Origin: Dictyocoela muelleri
Lineage: Eukaryota; Microsporidia
NCBI GenBank assembly: GCA_016256075.1
Contig: SDVU01000192.1
Location: forward strand, 1 to 18,050
DNA length: 18,050 nucleotides
Direction of reading: 5' to 3'
Shown here: piece after piece, positions 16,721 to 18,050 of the stretch
How the letters are laid out: every line of letters starts with the position of its first letter
Numbering within the stretch: position 1 is the first letter of the stretch
Notes under the pieces: generated by a model
Database searches by the model: none
The model's input: the letters and a program-made list of their open reading frames with translations, nothing else
What the model was told of the DNA's origin: nothing
Position numbers and translations under genes: made by a program

Positions 16721-16918
16721 ATGCATGTCGTATATGAGAATGACGACAGAGTTTTCAGTGTTGTTATAATTACTTGTTCATATTTAGATCTATGTTTTAA
16801 AATTATTGGTGTGAAATATTGAGGTATATAACATATCTACAGTTTAAGATATATAACTGGCTCTCTTAAATACGTATCTGATTGGATACTAAAAATATTT
16901 GAGAAAGAAAAAATTTAA
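16721..16918 (+). pseudogene. Coding-like frame with two internal stops
   Basis: An ATG at 16721 opens 33 codons (MHVVYENDDRVFSVVIITCS, then YLDLCFKIIGVKY), with TGA at 16820. The same frame continues after a TAA with HIYSLRYITGSLKYVSDWIL and KIFEKEK to TAA at 16916-16918. The persistence of one frame across both stops suggests recent decay. Family not recognised. Confidence 0.3.
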
Positions 16919-16930
16919 TTACATGGTTAA

Positions 16931-17161
16931 CAAATAATATTTACAAATATAAAAAACAATTTATGTCTCAATAAAAATTATAAAAATAACTTTTTAAATT
17001 ACAATTATCAAAGAAGTAACAAATTTAAAAACAGTCAATTTTCCAGACCACGCATATTCTCAACTTATCAGAGACATTTTATAGGGCTTGTTCCACTGCC
17101 GGAACATGACATGATGAATTCATCGTACAAAGGCCTGTTACATACAAAGGCAATTTTTTAA
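16931..17161 (+). pseudogene. 76-codon open frame without a start, unknown product
   Basis: Stop to stop, 16931-17161. The second half is protein-like, including SRPRIFSTYQRHFIGLVPLP and EHDMMNSSYKGLLHTKAIF. The first half is Asn/Lys/Tyr-rich and uninformative. No ATG precedes the informative part. Immediately downstream, a frame from ATG at 17176 reads MQLADMDNKTSIEIEIEI (stop at 17230), with a 6-bp ATTGAA repeat. These may be parts of one broken gene. Confidence 0.3.
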
Positions 17162-17417
17162 AGAAAATATACAATATGCAACTAGCTGATATGGATAACA
17201 AAACATCCATTGAAATTGAAATTGAAATCTAGAAAACGTTACTTTACAAACCGTAACTTCTGGTCAAACAATATAGAAGGATTAGTAGATAATAATAAGT
17301 ATTCAAAAAACGGCACAGCTGCATAGAATTCACTTAATTTTTTTAAATACTATTAATACCTAAAGGTGAGTTCTATACTGAAAGAATGATTAAAAAATAA
17401 AATAAAATATAAACGAA

Positions 17418-17420
17418 CCC
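17418..17420 (+). promoter_or_regulatory. CCC motif just upstream of an ATG
   Basis: GAACCCTTAAATG: three C residues end four bases before the ATG at 17425. Microsporidian genes often carry a CCC- or GGG-like motif within about 10 bases of the start codon. C triplets are rare in this AT-rich DNA, which makes the placement suggestive, but one case is weak evidence. Confidence 0.3.
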
Positions 17421-17424
17421 TTAA

Positions 17425-17556
17425 ATGATAGAAATTCAAATACCAGAGAACTTCGATTACATTGGCAAGATTCTTTATGACATTGAATATGTAGTAAACT
17501 TATTAGTCCGCAAAAATCTCATTAATTATACCGTTTATGCAAATGTAAAAAGATAA
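17425..17556 (+). CDS. Small ORF of 43 codons, possible truncated or micro gene
   Basis: ATG at 17425, TAA at 17554-17556. It begins MIEIQIPENFDYIGKILYDI and continues with EYVVNLLVRKNLINYTVYAN. The composition and the amphipathic pattern look natural, and a CCC motif lies just upstream. A second small frame (MLVLLPPVIKRFLYKN..., 17596-17748) follows. Far shorter than a normal protein, so it may be a decayed gene start or chance. No family recognised. Confidence 0.3.
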   Translation: MIEIQIPENFDYIGKILYDIEYVVNLLVRKNLINYTVYANVKR

Positions 17557-17595
17557 TGAAAAGTAAAATATAATAAAATCACAAAGATCATTGTT

Positions 17596-17748
17596 ATGCT
17601 TGTACTTCTGCCACCTGTAATAAAAAGATTCTTATATAAAAACACACATTTTTACTCACTATATTCGAATAACTTACTACATCAGATCATTATTTTCTTT
17701 TGTTTTAGTTTGATAATTTTAATCTACTTTCGTAGGTTTTATATGTGA
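17596..17748 (+). CDS. Small hydrophobic ORF, 50 codons
   Basis: ATG at 17596, TGA at 17746-17748. The C-terminal half (LLHQIIIFFCFSLIILIYF) would make one strong membrane segment followed by a basic RRFYM end. In another frame the first part reads HCYACTSATCNKK, also plausible, so the frame is uncertain. Confidence 0.15.
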   Translation: MLVLLPPVIKRFLYKNTHFYSLYSNNLLHQIIIFFCFSLIILIYFRRFYM

Positions 17749-17810
17749 GCACACGCATATCGAAATTAAAAAAAAATAATACTTATAGTTAAAAAAAAAT
17801 TAAAACTATA

Positions 17811-18050
17811 TTATATTAATATTACATGCTGACAACATCCATAGCTGCCAACCCGGAGAGTTGTCTCCAACCATAGTCTTATGACCTTTGGATCCTGGTG
17901 TGCTAATAATACGTCACTTCCTAAGCTACCCAGAAGACCAGCTGTATACGCGATTTTCGTTTTATCAATGACTGGCAGGATACAGGTAATTAGAGGCTTT
18001 TTCATGATATTTTATTTATCACTACTTTTTGCCGAGATGCGTCGCCGCAC
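17811..18050 (-). other. GC-richer island at the window edge, possible coding start
   Basis: From about 17825 to the end the base composition jumps to roughly 45% G+C by eye, against about 20% before. On minus, an ATG at 18005 opens 64 codons (MKKPLITCILPVIDKTKIAY, then TAGLLGSLGSDVLLAHQDPK) ending TAA at 17811. On plus, a frame is open from about 17844 through the window edge, so it may continue. A second minus frame reads ISTPGSKGHKTMVGDNSPGW. I cannot choose between them. It could be the edge of a conserved gene or of an element acquired more recently. Confidence 0.35.

Noticed and set aside
1-18050. tRNA, rRNA or CRISPR loci
   Set aside because: No GGTTCRANNCC-type B box in a cloverleaf context, no rRNA-like conserved blocks and no regularly spaced direct repeats with unique spacers were seen. 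The arrays here are spacerless tandem repeats.
1-18050. Reassigned stop codons explaining the broken frames
   Set aside because: All three stops interrupt the remnants, and in the Merlin copies they fall at positions where the family has varied residues (for example Phe, Lys, Ile, Trp), which fits decay rather than a different code.

Overview
This window looks like gene-poor, very AT-rich eukaryotic DNA, roughly one fifth G+C by eye. No reading frame starting at ATG, GTG or TTG exceeds 96 codons. At this composition chance alone should give about ten stop-free frames of 60 codons or more in 18 kb, so most short frames here mean little. I found no tRNA, rRNA, CRISPR array or dense bacterial-type gene packing. 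The clearest protein homology is to Merlin (IS1595/ISXO2-like) DNA transposons, which are common in microsporidia. One short frame (17425-17556) also has a CCC motif just upstream of its ATG, as many microsporidian genes do. A large-genome, AT-rich microsporidian (Edhazardia-like) is the best guess; this is inference and another AT-rich protist or fungus is not excluded.

Layout. 1-2160: a small hairpin, then a possible 1.55-kb element bounded by CACCAATTGG inverted repeats (401-1952) and a short coding remnant. 2371-2865: a decayed Merlin transposase whose catalytic-Glu region runs into a 15-copy, 14-bp tandem array. 3074-4795: a foldback element, then a larger foldback (3507-4155) nested in the terminal repeat of a second element that carries a 13-bp array. 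About 4845-6235: a second decayed Merlin copy split by a roughly 740-bp insertion that has inverted 24-bp repeats near its ends and its own internal palindrome. 6328-6655: another foldback.

7449-9675: two arrays of one 22-bp repeat in opposite orientation, the design of FB-type foldback transposons; between them lie a hairpin element and a 50-bp array. 10270-14763 holds further members of the hairpin family ending in GGTTCTACAAC, a possible 1.2-kb element with GGCGCTAGTC ends, and coding-like remnants on both strands. 15776-17750 holds more short coding-like frames without an intact gene. The last 230 bp form an abrupt GC-richer island cut by the window edge.

There is no operon or pathway to describe. 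The window is mainly a graveyard and nursery of DNA transposons and their palindromic derivatives. Its main interest is structural: at least nine foldback elements in 18 kb, at least two clear nested insertions, tandem arrays born inside or at the ends of transposons, and transcripts that would fold into long double-stranded RNA.
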